From Gaiellasilicea sp963829845 (GTDB taxonomy: Bacteria; Actinomycetota; Thermoleophilia; Gaiellales; Gaiellaceae): a stretch of 64,000 nt of DNA. Of this stretch, positions 32,093 to 41,114 are shown piece by piece (within the stretch, counting starts at the first letter, position 1; each line of letters starts with the position of its first letter). The notes under the pieces were generated by a model. That model saw only the letters and a program-made list of their open reading frames with translations, was not told the origin of the DNA and made no database searches. Where the stretch lies: assembly GCA_963829845.1 (NCBI GenBank), contig CAWHKD010000030.1:1-64000 (forward strand), in the 5' to 3' direction. A program made the position numbers and the translations under genes.

Positions 32093-34645
32093 ATGTCTGA
32101 AGCGATACTGAACCCGACACTCACGTCGGACGCGGCGGCTGGGCTTACCACCGACGCGCTCCGTGCGCAGGAATGGGCTGGAGAGCCCTTCCTCCACCCC
32201 GGCGAGGACCCGGCCGAAGCGCTGGCCCCCGGGACGGCACGTCGCGCCGCGCTCGACGAAGCGCTCGCCGAGCTCGACGGAGGCCGCCGCGCGCCCTCGC
32301 CGGGCTGGAAAGTCCGGTTCGGCCTGCTGCTCGGGCTCGAGCGCGTGCTCTCGTCGAAGCCGCCCGCGACCGCTGCCGGCACCGAGCTGCGCAAGCACCA
32401 GATCGATGCACTCGCCGGGATGCTGACCGAGCTGATCGCGGCGAACCAGCGCCAGGCCGAGGATTTGAACGGAAACGGCAACGGCCACGCGGAGCCGGAT
32501 CTCGAAGCTGAGGACGCCGAGGAGGAGGACGACCTCGAGCCGGCCGACGAGGACGTCGAGACCGAAGGTGAGGACGACGTCGGCTTCACCGGTGAGGATC
32601 CGGGCGCTGTCCGCCGCTACCGCTTCCGCCATCCCACGGCGTCAGGCAAGACGATCGCGGCTGCCGGCTTCGTCGAAGCGGCGAAGACGCTCGGGATCCT
32701 GATCCTGACCCACCGCCGCCTGCTCGTCTCCCAGTTCCAGCGCGACCTGACGACCGAGGGCTACGGAGAGCGCTTCGTCGACGCGATCGAGCGAGGCCAG
32801 ACCGCGCCGCGCGAGAACCCGATCACGATCCAGACCTACGCCTGGTTCGCTCGGCACGCAGGATCCGTCTCTCGGGATGCCTACCAGCTCGTCATCTGCG
32901 ACGAGGCGCACACGGCCCTCGGCGAGAAGACGAGCGCGGCGATCCGGAGCTTCTCGGAGCCGATCTACATCGGCATGACTGCGACCGAGCAGCTGATCGC
33001 GAAGCAGGTCTCGGATGTCTTCCCGGCCTCGGTCGACGACCTGCCCCTGACCGATGCAGCGCGCCGCGGGCTGATCGCGCCGCTCCGCTGCCTGCGCGTC
33101 CCGCCGGCGGCAGCGATCAACGCCGTGCCAATCGTCGGCGGCGACTTCGAGGAGCGCGCGCTCGCCGCCGCGCTCGACCACCAGGCCCTGAACCAGGCCG
33201 CCGCCAGCCTCTACCGCGAGCGCTTCGACTCGACTCCAGGCATCGTCTATGCGGCCGGCGTCGACCACGCGTACAACCTCGCACAGGAGTTCCGCGCCGC
33301 CGGACTGAAGGCCGAGGCCGTCTCGGGCCGCACGCCTCCGGTCAAGCTGGCCGAGACCCTTGCCGCCTACGAACGCGGCGACATCAACGTCCTGATCAAC
33401 GCGATGCTGCTCGCCGAAGGCTGGAACTCGCCGCGCGCGACCGTCTGCATGCACCTCGCCCCGACGGCGTCGAAGCGGGTCTACCAGCAGCGCATCGGGC
33501 GGATCATGCGCACCCATCCGCGCAAGGAGGCCGGCGTCGTCGTCGACTTCACGCCCAAGTCGGCCACCCACAACGACCGCGTCGTCTCGCTCCACTCGCT
33601 GCTCGAGGCCGACTTCTACCGCGAGGGAGCGCGCGTGACGCCGGCGCCACGCCGCCGCGTCCAGCGCCGTGCCCGCCGCCGGCTCTCGCCGGCGGCGTGG
33701 CTCGTCCCGGTCACGCCCGACGTCGCGCGGCGGCTCTCGGTGATCCAACGCGAGTGGCAGCGGATCGATCCCAAGTTTCTCGACGAGGACGAGCAGCGCT
33801 ACTGGGCGACGATCGCCGGCCGCCAGATCCGCTTCGACCAGCGCGCGGAATTCGCCAAGAAGTTCGCCGAGGGCCGTGCAGCGAAGCCCGCGCTCGAGAC
33901 GTTCCTCTCCGTCTGCTCGGCCGAAAACCCGAACCGGCGGCTGCGGATGACGGCACTCCAGGACCGCGTCTCGATGACCGTCGAGCGCGCCGACTTCGAC
34001 GACCTCGTCACGCTCGTCAGCCAGGCGCCGCCCTGGGAGAAGGATCGCGCGGCGGGGGTCCGGATCCTGCTGCGGGCGATCGGCGAGGGTAAGGCTAACG
34101 CGCCCGACCAGATTCTCCAGCGCTGGACGTGGAAGCTCGCGAAGACGACCCGGAAGGTGCAGGACCGCCGCGCGAGCGCCGAGTTCCCGGAGGCGAAGCG
34201 CCTGCTCGGCGCCGTCGCCAACTCGCGCGGGCACCGGCACGAGGAGAACGTGCAGAAGCTGGTCCAGGTCGCGAAGGCGCTGCCGCTCGACGTCGGCGCC
34301 GCGCTGCTCGCCTCCTCCGAGGGGTATACGCCGCGCTCGAACAACGCGCTCGACCGCGGGCGGGAGGAGATCGGCGAGATCAGGGACATCGCGAACGCGC
34401 TCGCCGACAATCTGCCGACGCCGAAGACTCCGTCGCGCAAGTCGAGGCGGCGGAAGCGGAAGAAGAAGCCCGGCGAGGGTCAGGCACAGCAGGCAACCGA
34501 GGGCTCGGCTGCCTCGAACGGCGGTGCCCCCGCCGACGGCGGCGACGGTTCGCCGAAGCCGAAGCGGCGGCGTCGCAGGCGCAAGCCGTCCGGCGGCTCG
34601 GCCGAGAACCGCGCGGCGGCAACCGAACCGCCAGCCGCCGACTGA
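32093..34645 (+). CDS. Superfamily 2 DEAD/DEAH-type helicase with acidic insertion and basic tail
   Basis: 850 residues. Motif I is HPTASGKTIAAAGF (about residue 182), motif II is VICDEAHTALG (DEAH-type), motif III is IGMTATEQL, motif V/VI is INAMLLAEGWNSPRATVCMH and RVYQQRIGRIMRT, as in Rad3/type III restriction-like helicases. A 60-residue Asp/Glu-rich insertion (about 120-175) separates the Gln-like region LRKHQIDALAGML from motif I. The C-terminus is a helical domain followed by a Lys/Arg/Pro-rich tail (SRKSRRRKRKKK, PKPKRRRRRRK). It probably translocates on DNA or RNA; no nuclease partner is adjacent. Confidence 0.85.
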   Translation: MSEAILNPTLTSDAAAGLTTDALRAQEWAGEPFLHPGEDPAEALAPGTARRAALDEALAELDGGRRAPSPGWKVRFGLLLGLERVLSSKPPATAAGTELRKHQIDALAGMLTELIAANQRQAEDLNGNGNGHAEPDLEAEDAEEEDDLEPADEDVETEGEDDVGFTGEDPGAVRRYRFRHPTASGKTIAAAGFVEAAKTLGILILTHRRLLVSQFQRDLTTEGYGERFVDAIERGQTAPRENPITIQTYAWFARHAGSVSRDAYQLVICDEAHTALGEKTSAAIRSFSEPIYIGMTATEQLIAKQVSDVFPASVDDLPLTDAARRGLIAPLRCLRVPPAAAINAVPIVGGDFEERALAAALDHQALNQAAASLYRERFDSTPGIVYAAGVDHAYNLAQEFRAAGLKAEAVSGRTPPVKLAETLAAYERGDINVLINAMLLAEGWNSPRATVCMHLAPTASKRVYQQRIGRIMRTHPRKEAGVVVDFTPKSATHNDRVVSLHSLLEADFYREGARVTPAPRRRVQRRARRRLSPAAWLVPVTPDVARRLSVIQREWQRIDPKFLDEDEQRYWATIAGRQIRFDQRAEFAKKFAEGRAAKPALETFLSVCSAENPNRRLRMTALQDRVSMTVERADFDDLVTLVSQAPPWEKDRAAGVRILLRAIGEGKANAPDQILQRWTWKLAKTTRKVQDRRASAEFPEAKRLLGAVANSRGHRHEENVQKLVQVAKALPLDVGAALLASSEGYTPRSNNALDRGREEIGEIRDIANALADNLPTPKTPSRKSRRRKRKKKPGEGQAQQATEGSAASNGGAPADGGDGSPKPKRRRRRRKPSGGSAENRAAATEPPAAD

Positions 34646-34658
34646 CGAAGAACTGACG

Positions 34659-36281
34659 ATGCTGCTGCTGCTCGCGATCGGATTCGTCGCGGGTGTCGTC
34701 ACGGCGCTGTCGCCGTGCGTGCTGCCGGTTCTACCGATCGTGCTCGCGGGCGGAGCGACCGGCCGGCGGCCGCTCGCGATCGTGGCGGGGATCGTGGTCA
34801 GCTTCACGGTCTTCACGCTCTTCGCGGCCTGGCTGCTCGACCTGCTCGGCCTGCCCGAGGACGTTCTCCGCAATCTCGCGATCGCGCTGCTCTTCCTCGT
34901 CGCGCTGACCCTGCTCGTCCCGCAGGTCGGGGAATGGCTTGCGCGTCCGCTCCAATTCCTGACCCGGCGCAGCGGCGGCGACCTCGGTGGCGGCTTCCTG
35001 CTCGGAGCAAGCCTCGGGCTCGTCTTCGTGCCCTGCGCGGGCCCGGTGCTGGCCGCGGTGACGGTGATCGCGGCCCGCCGCGACGTCGGGCTGGACAGTG
35101 TCCTGCTCACGCTCTCGTACGCGATCGGCGCGGCGGTGCCGATGCTCGCCATCGCGTTCGCGGGACAGCGCGCGGCGCTCGTCTTCCGCGCCAACGCCGT
35201 GCTCGTCCGCCGGGTCTCGGGCGTGCTCGTCGCCGGGGCTGCGCTGGCGATCGCCATGGGCGTCGACCGGAACCTCCAGACCGCCCTGCCCGGCTACACC
35301 GAGGCGCTGCAGAAGCGCTTCGAGCGCTCCGACGCTGCCCAGCGCGAGCTGAGGGAGCTGACCGGCGGCCGCGACCCTAAGGCGACGGGACGAGGAACGG
35401 CGCAGCTCGAAGACTACGGCCCGGCGCCCGACTTCCACGGGATCGCGCGCTGGCTCAACTCCAAACCGCTGACGCTCCGCGAACTGCGCGGCCGTGTCGT
35501 CCTGGTCGACTTCTGGACGTACTCGTGCATCAACTGTCTCCGAACGCTGCCGCACATCCGCGCCTGGGACGAGCGGTACCGCAACGCCGGCCTGACGATC
35601 GTCGGCGTCCACTCGCCCGAGTTCGCGTTCGAGCGAGTCGAGTCGAACGTGCGCGAGAACGTTCGCAAGCTCGGCGTGCGCTACCCGGTCGCCCTGGACA
35701 ACGACTTCGTCACGTGGCAGTCGTGGCACAACCAGTACTGGCCCGCGAAGTATCTGATCGACAAGCGCGGCAACGTGCGCTACTACCACTTCGGCGAAGG
35801 GGAGTACGCAAAAACGGAGGAGGCGATCAGGACACTCCTCGGCGCGGACGCGCCCGCGGCGTCGAACGTACCCGATGAGAGCCCGCATGGACAAGTCACG
35901 CCGGAGAGCTACCTCGGCTACGAACGCCTCGCCCGCTACGTCGGCGACCCGATCGCGCAGGACAAGCCGCACGCCTACAACTTCCCGCGCGGCCTGTCCG
36001 ACAACGGGCTGGCCTACAGCGGCATCTGGACCGTGCAGGACGAGCGGGCGATCGCAGGCCTGAGCGCCGCCCTGCGGCTTCGGTACCGGGCGCGGGACGT
36101 CTACCTCGTGCTCGCGGGGAGGGGAACGGTCGACGTGATCGTCGACGGGAGGCCGGAACGGACGGTGCGCGTCCGCAGCGACAGGCTCTACACGCTCGTC
36201 CACCGTCCGGAGCTCGGTGACCACCTGCTCGAGCTGCACTTCACGCCGGGCGTTTCGGCCTACGCATTCACGTTCGGTTAG
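34659..36281 (+). CDS. DipZ-like protein: CcdA/DsbD membrane domain fused to thioredoxin-like domain
   Basis: 540 residues. The N-terminal domain (about 1-205) has six helices and the Cys pair of the CcdA/DsbD family: ALSPCVLPVLPIVLAGG and LVFVPCAGPVLAAV. The central thioredoxin/TlpA-like domain carries the active site WTYSCINCLRTLPHIR (C-x-x-C, about residue 290). The C-terminal domain (RYRARDVYLVLAGRGTVDV) is the DipZ-type carbohydrate-binding-like domain. It moves reducing equivalents across the membrane to outer thiols or cytochrome c. The ATG at 34659 follows the helicase stop by 13 bp. Confidence 0.92.
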   Translation: MLLLLAIGFVAGVVTALSPCVLPVLPIVLAGGATGRRPLAIVAGIVVSFTVFTLFAAWLLDLLGLPEDVLRNLAIALLFLVALTLLVPQVGEWLARPLQFLTRRSGGDLGGGFLLGASLGLVFVPCAGPVLAAVTVIAARRDVGLDSVLLTLSYAIGAAVPMLAIAFAGQRAALVFRANAVLVRRVSGVLVAGAALAIAMGVDRNLQTALPGYTEALQKRFERSDAAQRELRELTGGRDPKATGRGTAQLEDYGPAPDFHGIARWLNSKPLTLRELRGRVVLVDFWTYSCINCLRTLPHIRAWDERYRNAGLTIVGVHSPEFAFERVESNVRENVRKLGVRYPVALDNDFVTWQSWHNQYWPAKYLIDKRGNVRYYHFGEGEYAKTEEAIRTLLGADAPAASNVPDESPHGQVTPESYLGYERLARYVGDPIAQDKPHAYNFPRGLSDNGLAYSGIWTVQDERAIAGLSAALRLRYRARDVYLVLAGRGTVDVIVDGRPERTVRVRSDRLYTLVHRPELGDHLLELHFTPGVSAYAFTFG

Positions 36282-36291
36282 GGTCGCGGCC

Positions 36292-37317
36292 GTGTATACC
36301 GCGGCCTCCGAGCGCTACGAGCAGATGCAGTACCGCCGCAGCGGCCGCAGCGGACTGCAGCTGCCGGCGATCTCGCTCGGCCTCTGGCACAACTTCGGCC
36401 ACGACCGGCCGTACGAGCTTGGCCGCGCGATCGCGCGCCGGGCCTTCGACCTCGGCATCCTCCACTTCGACCTCGCGAACAACTACGGGCCGCCGTACGG
36501 CTCCGCCGAGGAGAACTTCGGCCGGATGCTCCGCGACGACCTGCACCACTACCGCGACGAGCTCGTGATCTCGACCAAGGCGGGCTACGACATGTGGCCG
36601 GGGCCGTACGGCGAGTGGGGCTCGCGCAAGTACCTGCTCGCGAGCCTCGACCAATCGCTCGCGCGGATGGGCCTCGACTACGTCGACCTCTTCTACTCGC
36701 ACCGCTTCGATCCGGAGACGCCGCTCGAGGAGACGATCGGTGCGCTCGACACCGCCGTCCGGCAGGGGAAGGCGCTCTACGCCGGAATCTCGTCCTACTC
36801 GGCCGCAAAGACGCGGGAGGCCGCCGCGATCGCACGCGACCTCGGCACGCCGATCGTGATCCACCAGCCGTCCTATTCGATGCTCAACCGCTGGATCGAG
36901 CCGGAGCTGCTCGACGCGCTCGGCGACGAGGGCATCGGCTGCATCGCCTTCTCGCCGCTCGCGCAGGGGATGCTGACCGACCGCTATCTCGACGGCATCC
37001 CTCCGGACTCCCGGGCCGCCCGCGAGGGCACGGCACTCGATGCGGAGAGGCTGAACGACGAGACACTCGCGAAGGTGCGCGCCCTCAACGAGATTGCAGC
37101 GAGCCGCGGGCAGTCACTCGCGCAGATGGCGATCGCCTGGATCCTCCGCGACCGCGTCACGTCGGCACTGATCGGCGCGAGCAGCGTCGAGCAGCTGGAG
37201 ACGAACGTGGCGGCGCTCGACCGGCTCGACTTCTCCGACGACGAGCTCGCCGACATCGACCGCTACGCGACGGAGGCCGACATCAACCTCTGGGCCCGCT
37301 CGAGCAGCGCGGAGTAG
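36292..37317 (+). CDS. Aldo/keto reductase (YghZ/Kv-beta-like)
   Basis: 341 residues from the GTG at 36292. An NADPH-dependent oxidoreductase with the TIM-barrel catalytic residues visible: Asp in LHFDLANNYGPPYG, Lys in LVISTKAGYD, and His in VDLFYSHRFDPETPLEET, plus the cofactor-binding LIGASSVEQLETNVA. The motif IAFSPLAQGMLTDRYLDGIP is typical of YghZ-like L-glyceraldehyde-3-phosphate reductases. It is 10 bp downstream of the DipZ-like gene and 8 bp upstream of the aldolase gene. Confidence 0.92.
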   Translation: MYTAASERYEQMQYRRSGRSGLQLPAISLGLWHNFGHDRPYELGRAIARRAFDLGILHFDLANNYGPPYGSAEENFGRMLRDDLHHYRDELVISTKAGYDMWPGPYGEWGSRKYLLASLDQSLARMGLDYVDLFYSHRFDPETPLEETIGALDTAVRQGKALYAGISSYSAAKTREAAAIARDLGTPIVIHQPSYSMLNRWIEPELLDALGDEGIGCIAFSPLAQGMLTDRYLDGIPPDSRAAREGTALDAERLNDETLAKVRALNEIAASRGQSLAQMAIAWILRDRVTSALIGASSVEQLETNVAALDRLDFSDDELADIDRYATEADINLWARSSSAE

Positions 37318-37325
37318 CTCCGCGC

Positions 37326-37931
37326 ATGAAGGCGATCGACGAGCTCGCGCGGCAGCGCGTCCTGCCCGTGCTCCGCTGCAGCGATGCCGACGACGCGCTC
37401 GCGACCGCGCGGGCTGCGGCCGCTGCAGGGTGCCGCGTCGTCGAGCTGACGATGTCGACTCCCGGCGTCGAGGACGCGATCGCACCGCTCGTTGCCGACG
37501 GGCTGGTTGTCGCCGTGGGCACGGTTCGAGATGCTGGTGACGTCGCCCGGCTGGCGGGCGCGGGCGTCTCGCTCGTCGTCTCGTTCTGGAATCCGCCCGG
37601 CTTCGTCGCCGCGGCTCACGCGGCGGGAATCGACGCCATCCCGGGCGGGTTCACCGCCCACGAGCTTGCGGCCGCCCAGGCGGACGGCGCGGCGGTCGTG
37701 AAGTTCTTCCCCGCCTCGCTCGCCGGGCCGGCTCACCTGTCGGCGCTGCGCCCGCTCCTCCCCGATCTGCAGCTGCTCGTCACGGGCGGGATCGATTCGG
37801 ACAGCGTCGCGCCGTGGCTCGAGGCCGGCGCGCTCGCCGTCGGGCTGGGCAGCAAGCTCGGCACGGCCGGAACGGTCGGCGCGGCCGAGGTCGAGCGTCG
37901 CTGCCGGGCCGCCCTTGCGGTCGTCTACTAG
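37326..37931 (+). CDS. eda: 2-dehydro-3-deoxyphosphogluconate (KDPG) aldolase family protein
   Basis: 201 residues from the ATG at 37326. A class I aldolase TIM barrel: VLPVLRCSDADDALATARA with the conserved Arg, VELTMSTPG with the general-base Glu, IPGGFTAHELAAA, and the Schiff-base Lys in AAVVKFFPASLAG, then LVTGGIDSDSV. The family cleaves KDPG or the galactonate analogue into pyruvate and glyceraldehyde-3-phosphate, a step of the Entner-Doudoroff pathway. The end overlaps the convergent PAC2 gene by 4 bp. Confidence 0.85.
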   Translation: MKAIDELARQRVLPVLRCSDADDALATARAAAAAGCRVVELTMSTPGVEDAIAPLVADGLVVAVGTVRDAGDVARLAGAGVSLVVSFWNPPGFVAAAHAAGIDAIPGGFTAHELAAAQADGAAVVKFFPASLAGPAHLSALRPLLPDLQLLVTGGIDSDSVAPWLEAGALAVGLGSKLGTAGTVGAAEVERRCRAALAVVY

Positions 37932-38818
37932 CGGTCGCGCGGCGTGTCGTCGTCGTTCTCGGCGTCGCGCTCCTGGAGGAAGCGCGTCAGCTCGGCGGCG
38001 AGCGAGTCGCCCGACGGCAGGTCCTCGTGCTCCTCGAGGTCGAGCTCGTCCGTCCGCTTCTCGAGCTCGGCCACGTAGGCCGCCGTCTCCTCGTCCGTCG
38101 AGACGGCCTCGCTCACCTGCTCGGCGTACGACTCCTCCGCCTCGGCCAGCTCCGCGGTGTCGATCGGGACGTCGAGCAGCTGGCCGAGCCGATCGCAGAG
38201 CGCCCGGGCTGCGCGCGGGCTCGGCGCGAGCGAGACGTAGTGCGGCACGGCGGCCCAGAGACTCGCGGCGGGGATGCCCTCGCGCCGGCACGTGTCCTGG
38301 AGCACGCCGACGATCCCGGTGGGCCCTTCGTAGCGGGAATGCTGCAGGCCGAGGCTCGCGACGAGCTCGGGGTCACTCGCGGCCCCCGTCACCGGCGCCG
38401 CGCGCGTGTGCGGCACGTCGGCCAGTAACGAGCCGAGCGTGACGAGCAGCTCGACGCCGAGCTCGCGCGCCAGGTCGACCACGAGCTTGCTGAAGGTCTG
38501 CCAGCGCAGGCTCGGCTCGACCCCGAGGAGCAGCACGACATCGCGCGTCGTCCCGGGGATGCTCGCGTGGTAGAAGGCGTTCTCGGGCCACTCGATCCGG
38601 CGCGTCAGCCCCTCGTCGAGCGAGACGTGCGGCCGGTTGGACTGGAAGTCGATGAAGTTCTCCGGATCGATGTCGGCGAACCGCTCGGCGCCCCAGACTT
38701 TCGCGAGATAACCCGCCGCCAGCGTCGCTCCCTGGCCGCCGTCGTTCCAGCCCCGGAACGCAGCGACGAGCACCGGTCGCTGCAGCGCGGGCCTGCCGAC
38801 CATGCGCAGCTCGCTCAT
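37928..38818 (-). CDS. PAC2-family protein, actinobacterial proteasome-assembly-chaperone fold
   Basis: 296 residues from the ATG at 38818. The family motifs are LVAAFRGWNDGGQGATLAAG at residue 18-37, DVVLLLGVEPSLRWQTFSKL, LVTLGSLLADVPHTRAAPVT and YEGPTGIVGVLQDTCRREGI. It ends in an acidic C-terminal tail. PAC2 proteins of actinobacteria have the fold of proteasome-assembly chaperones but the function is not established. The start overlaps the ctaA stop by 4 bp, so it is cotranscribed downstream of ctaA. Confidence 0.88.
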   Translation of the reverse strand: MSELRMVGRPALQRPVLVAAFRGWNDGGQGATLAAGYLAKVWGAERFADIDPENFIDFQSNRPHVSLDEGLTRRIEWPENAFYHASIPGTTRDVVLLLGVEPSLRWQTFSKLVVDLARELGVELLVTLGSLLADVPHTRAAPVTGAASDPELVASLGLQHSRYEGPTGIVGVLQDTCRREGIPAASLWAAVPHYVSLAPSPRAARALCDRLGQLLDVPIDTAELAEAEESYAEQVSEAVSTDEETAAYVAELEKRTDELDLEEHEDLPSGDSLAAELTRFLQERDAENDDDTPRDR

Positions 38819-39732
38819 CGACTCAGTGTACGCGGGGTGCGCCAGAGGGCGGTCACGAGCCCGACCGTCCAGGCCCAGACGAGCGCGGCCAGTCCGACGT
38901 GGATCAGCACGAGCCACCAGGGCAGCTGGTTCCGCCACTGCAGCTCCCCGACCATCATCTGCACGACCAGCAGCCCGAGCAGGATCCCGGCACCAGGCGC
39001 GAGCACACCCGCCCGGTCGCGGTTTCGATGAAGCCAGATCAGCAGGATCAGGAACGAGAGCCCGAACGCGGCCGTCGCGCGGACGTGGATGTACACGGCG
39101 TCGAGCAGGTTCCAGAAGCGCTCGATCTCGGCGCTGTCACCGGGGTGCGGGCCGGCTGCGGTCGAGAGCGTCCCGGTGAGAACGAGGATCCCGCAGGCTC
39201 CAGCGAGCAGGAGGCCGAGCAGCCGGAGCCACCGCGGCACCGGCGACTCGACCCGCCCGTGAGCATTTCCCCAGGCTTCGACGGCCAGCACCATCGCGGT
39301 CGCGAGCACGACGAGCGCGAGCAGGAAATGGGTGGCGACCATTAGCGGATGCAGGTCGAGCCGGATCGTCAACAGCCCGAGCGGCGCCTGCGCGATCGTG
39401 CCGACGAAGGTGAGCGCGGCAAGCCAGCGGGCCCAGCGGGGAAGACCATGCGTCCGGTAGGAGAAGATCCACGCCGCAAGCGAGAGGCCGATCGGGAAGA
39501 GCGCCATGACGCGGTTTCCGAACTCGATCGACGAGTGCTCGCCGACGGCCGGGAAGAACGCGCCCTCCTGGCAGCCGGGCCACGACTCGCACGCGAGCCC
39601 GGAGCCGGTCAGCCGGACAGCTGCTCCGGTGAGGACGATCAGGTAGAGCGAGATCGCAGACGCCAGCGCCAGGCGGGCGTAGCGCACCGCGGTCAGCTCG
39701 CCCCGCCCGGTGCCTGTCGCGGTCGTCTCCAC
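38815..39732 (-). CDS. ctaA: Heme A synthase (COX15/CtaA family)
   Basis: 305 residues with eight membrane helices. It converts heme O to heme A for cytochrome c oxidase. Family signatures include LTGAAVRLTGSGLACESWPG with its two Cys, IEFGNRVMALFPIG (heme-binding His region in related forms HRxxA), HPLMVATHFLLALVVLAT and IHVRATAAFGLSFL with conserved His. The start is a GTG at 39732. The start overlaps an amidohydrolase remnant by 40 bp. CtaA and PAC2 form an operon. Confidence 0.9.
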   Translation of the reverse strand: METTATGTGRGELTAVRYARLALASAISLYLIVLTGAAVRLTGSGLACESWPGCQEGAFFPAVGEHSSIEFGNRVMALFPIGLSLAAWIFSYRTHGLPRWARWLAALTFVGTIAQAPLGLLTIRLDLHPLMVATHFLLALVVLATAMVLAVEAWGNAHGRVESPVPRWLRLLGLLLAGACGILVLTGTLSTAAGPHPGDSAEIERFWNLLDAVYIHVRATAAFGLSFLILLIWLHRNRDRAGVLAPGAGILLGLLVVQMMVGELQWRNQLPWWLVLIHVGLAALVWAWTVGLVTALWRTPRTLSR

Positions 39733-40019
39733 GGCATCGAGTCTAGGCGCCAGCCGCCGACCTGGATCGCACCGCGACGGACGACGAGCCGGATCGTCCG
39801 CTTCGCATCGACGTCGACGTCGTTGCGCTTCCCGACGGCCACGATCGCATCGCCCTTGATCGCCACCGCGCCGTCGCGGATCAGCGCGCGGCCATCGAAG
39901 AGCCGCGGTGCCGTGACGAGGAGATCAGCCTGTTCCTCGCCACCGCAGCCAGCGAGCGCGGCCGCCGCGATCAGTGCAGCAAGACCCCGGATCCCTCGAC
40001 GACGTGTCCGACCCGGCAC
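39693..40019 (-). pseudogene. Truncated amidohydrolase-like lipoprotein gene
   Basis: The only frame is 108 residues with a lipoprotein-like N-terminus (LAALIAAAALAGCGGEE). It continues as the first strand region of an amidohydrolase (ADLLVTAPRLFDGRALIRDG and GDAIVAVGKRND), then ends abruptly at about residue 75 in VVRRGAIQVGGWRLD without the HxH metal site or any barrel. It overlaps selD at its start by 49 bp and ctaA at its end by 40 bp. I read it as a gene that lost most of its barrel. A short intact lipoprotein is the alternative. Confidence 0.45.
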
Positions 40020-40993
40020 ACGAAGAGCTTCCGAGACTCGAACTCCGCCTGCAACACCGGTGCCTTGTCGGCGGGCAGCGAGACGAGCAGGCCGCCGGAG
40101 GTCTGTGGGTCGTACGCGAGCGCGACCTGCGCCTCGGTCAGCCCGTCCGTGTCGACGTGCGGACCGGCGTAGTCGCGATTGCGCCGGTCACCGCCGGTCC
40201 GGATCCCCGCTTCCGCCTGCTCGAGCGCACCTGGGAAGAACGGCAGCGCCGCCGCGTCGAGCTCGATCCGGACGCCGCTCCGCTCTGCCATCTCGTGCGC
40301 ATGGCCGAGCAGCCCGAACCCCGTGACGTCGGTCACCGCGCCCGGCGTGAACGGACGCAGCGCGTCCGCGGCCTCTCGGTTGAGAGCAGTCATCGCCTCG
40401 ATGGCGGCCTCCAGCCCTTGCTCGTGTCGCCGGCCCTCGCGCGCAGCGTGCAGGAGCATCCCGGTGCCGAGCGGCTTGGTCAGGAAGACAGCATCGCCGG
40501 GACGTGCGCCGCCCTTCGACCAGTACCCGTCCGGATGCACCGTGCCGACCACCGCCAAACCGTATTTCGGCTCGTCGTCACGCAGCGTGTGCCCGCCGGC
40601 GAGGATCGCGCCGGCGGCGCGCACCTGCTCGTCCGCAGCGCCGAAGATCGCCGCCAGAATCTCGTTCGGAAGGCTTTCCGGGAACGCGGCAATCGAGAGC
40701 GCGAGCAGCGGCGACCCGCCCATCGCGAAGACGTCGTTGAGCGCGTTGGTCGCCGCGATCCGGCCGTAGAGCGCCGGGTCGTCGACGAGCGGCGGGAAGA
40801 AGTCGAGCGTGAAGACGAGCGCGCGCTCGTCGTCGAGCTTGTAGACCGCGGCGTCGTCGGAGGGCGCGAGCCCGACGAGCAGGTTGTCCGCCTCGGCCGG
40901 GACGAACCCGCGTAACAGCTCCTCCAGGCGCGCTGCTGGGTACTTGGCGGCGCAGCCGCCGCTCGGCGCCAGGGAGGTAAGGCTCGTCGGCAT
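39971..40993 (-). CDS. selD: Selenide, water dikinase (selenophosphate synthetase)
   Basis: 340 residues, normal length. It makes selenophosphate from selenide and ATP for selenocysteine and for 2-selenouridine in tRNA. Signatures are the N-terminal active-site Cys in SGGCAAKYP, LAPSDDAAVYKLDDERALVF, TNALNDVFAMGG, GGHTLRDDEPKYGLAV and DVTGFGLLGHAHEMA. The active-site position is Cys, not a UGA codon. The start is the ATG at 40993. No selA, selB or tRNA-Sec is in the window. Confidence 0.95.
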   Translation of the reverse strand: MPTSLTSLAPSGGCAAKYPAARLEELLRGFVPAEADNLLVGLAPSDDAAVYKLDDERALVFTLDFFPPLVDDPALYGRIAATNALNDVFAMGGSPLLALSIAAFPESLPNEILAAIFGAADEQVRAAGAILAGGHTLRDDEPKYGLAVVGTVHPDGYWSKGGARPGDAVFLTKPLGTGMLLHAAREGRRHEQGLEAAIEAMTALNREAADALRPFTPGAVTDVTGFGLLGHAHEMAERSGVRIELDAAALPFFPGALEQAEAGIRTGGDRRNRDYAGPHVDTDGLTEAQVALAYDPQTSGGLLVSLPADKAPVLQAEFESRKLFVCRVGHVVEGSGVLLH

Positions 40994-41025
40994 CGCCTCA
41001 AGATACGCCTCGCGTCTTTCCCGGC

Positions 41026-41085
41026 GCGTCGCTCGCGTTATCCGGGGGGCCGCTCCGCCGGCCGGGAGCGAATGCGGCCGGGGAA
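41026..41085 (+). repeat. Shortened fourth copy of the structured element
   Basis: This lies in the 213-bp divergent region between selD and the SDR gene. The left end GCGTCGCTCGC (41026-41036) matches copy 1 (5264-5274) and CTCCGCCGGCCGGGAGCGAA (41053-41072) matches copy 3 (59056-59075) at 19 of 20 positions, followed by the same GCGGCC-GGGG end. The middle hairpin with GGGACAGTA is absent, as after an internal deletion. CGCGTC at 41025-41030 can pair with GACGCG at 41086-41091. Confidence 0.5.
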
Positions 41086-41090
41086 GACGC

Positions 41091-41114
41091 GACGGCGGCC
41101 GGGGAGCCGCCGTC
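41091..41114. other. Perfect 9-bp hairpin in the selD-SDR divergent region
   Basis: GACGGCGGC (41091-41099) pairs with GCCGCCGTC (41106-41114) over a 6-nt loop. It lies between two divergent starts, so it is not a terminator for either gene. It may belong to the neighbouring element or be an operator. Confidence 0.35.

Noticed and set aside
32642..35257. Minus-strand frame of 871 codons
   Set aside because: It is antisense to the helicase and DipZ-like genes and is made of low-complexity Arg/Ala-rich sequence with no motif.
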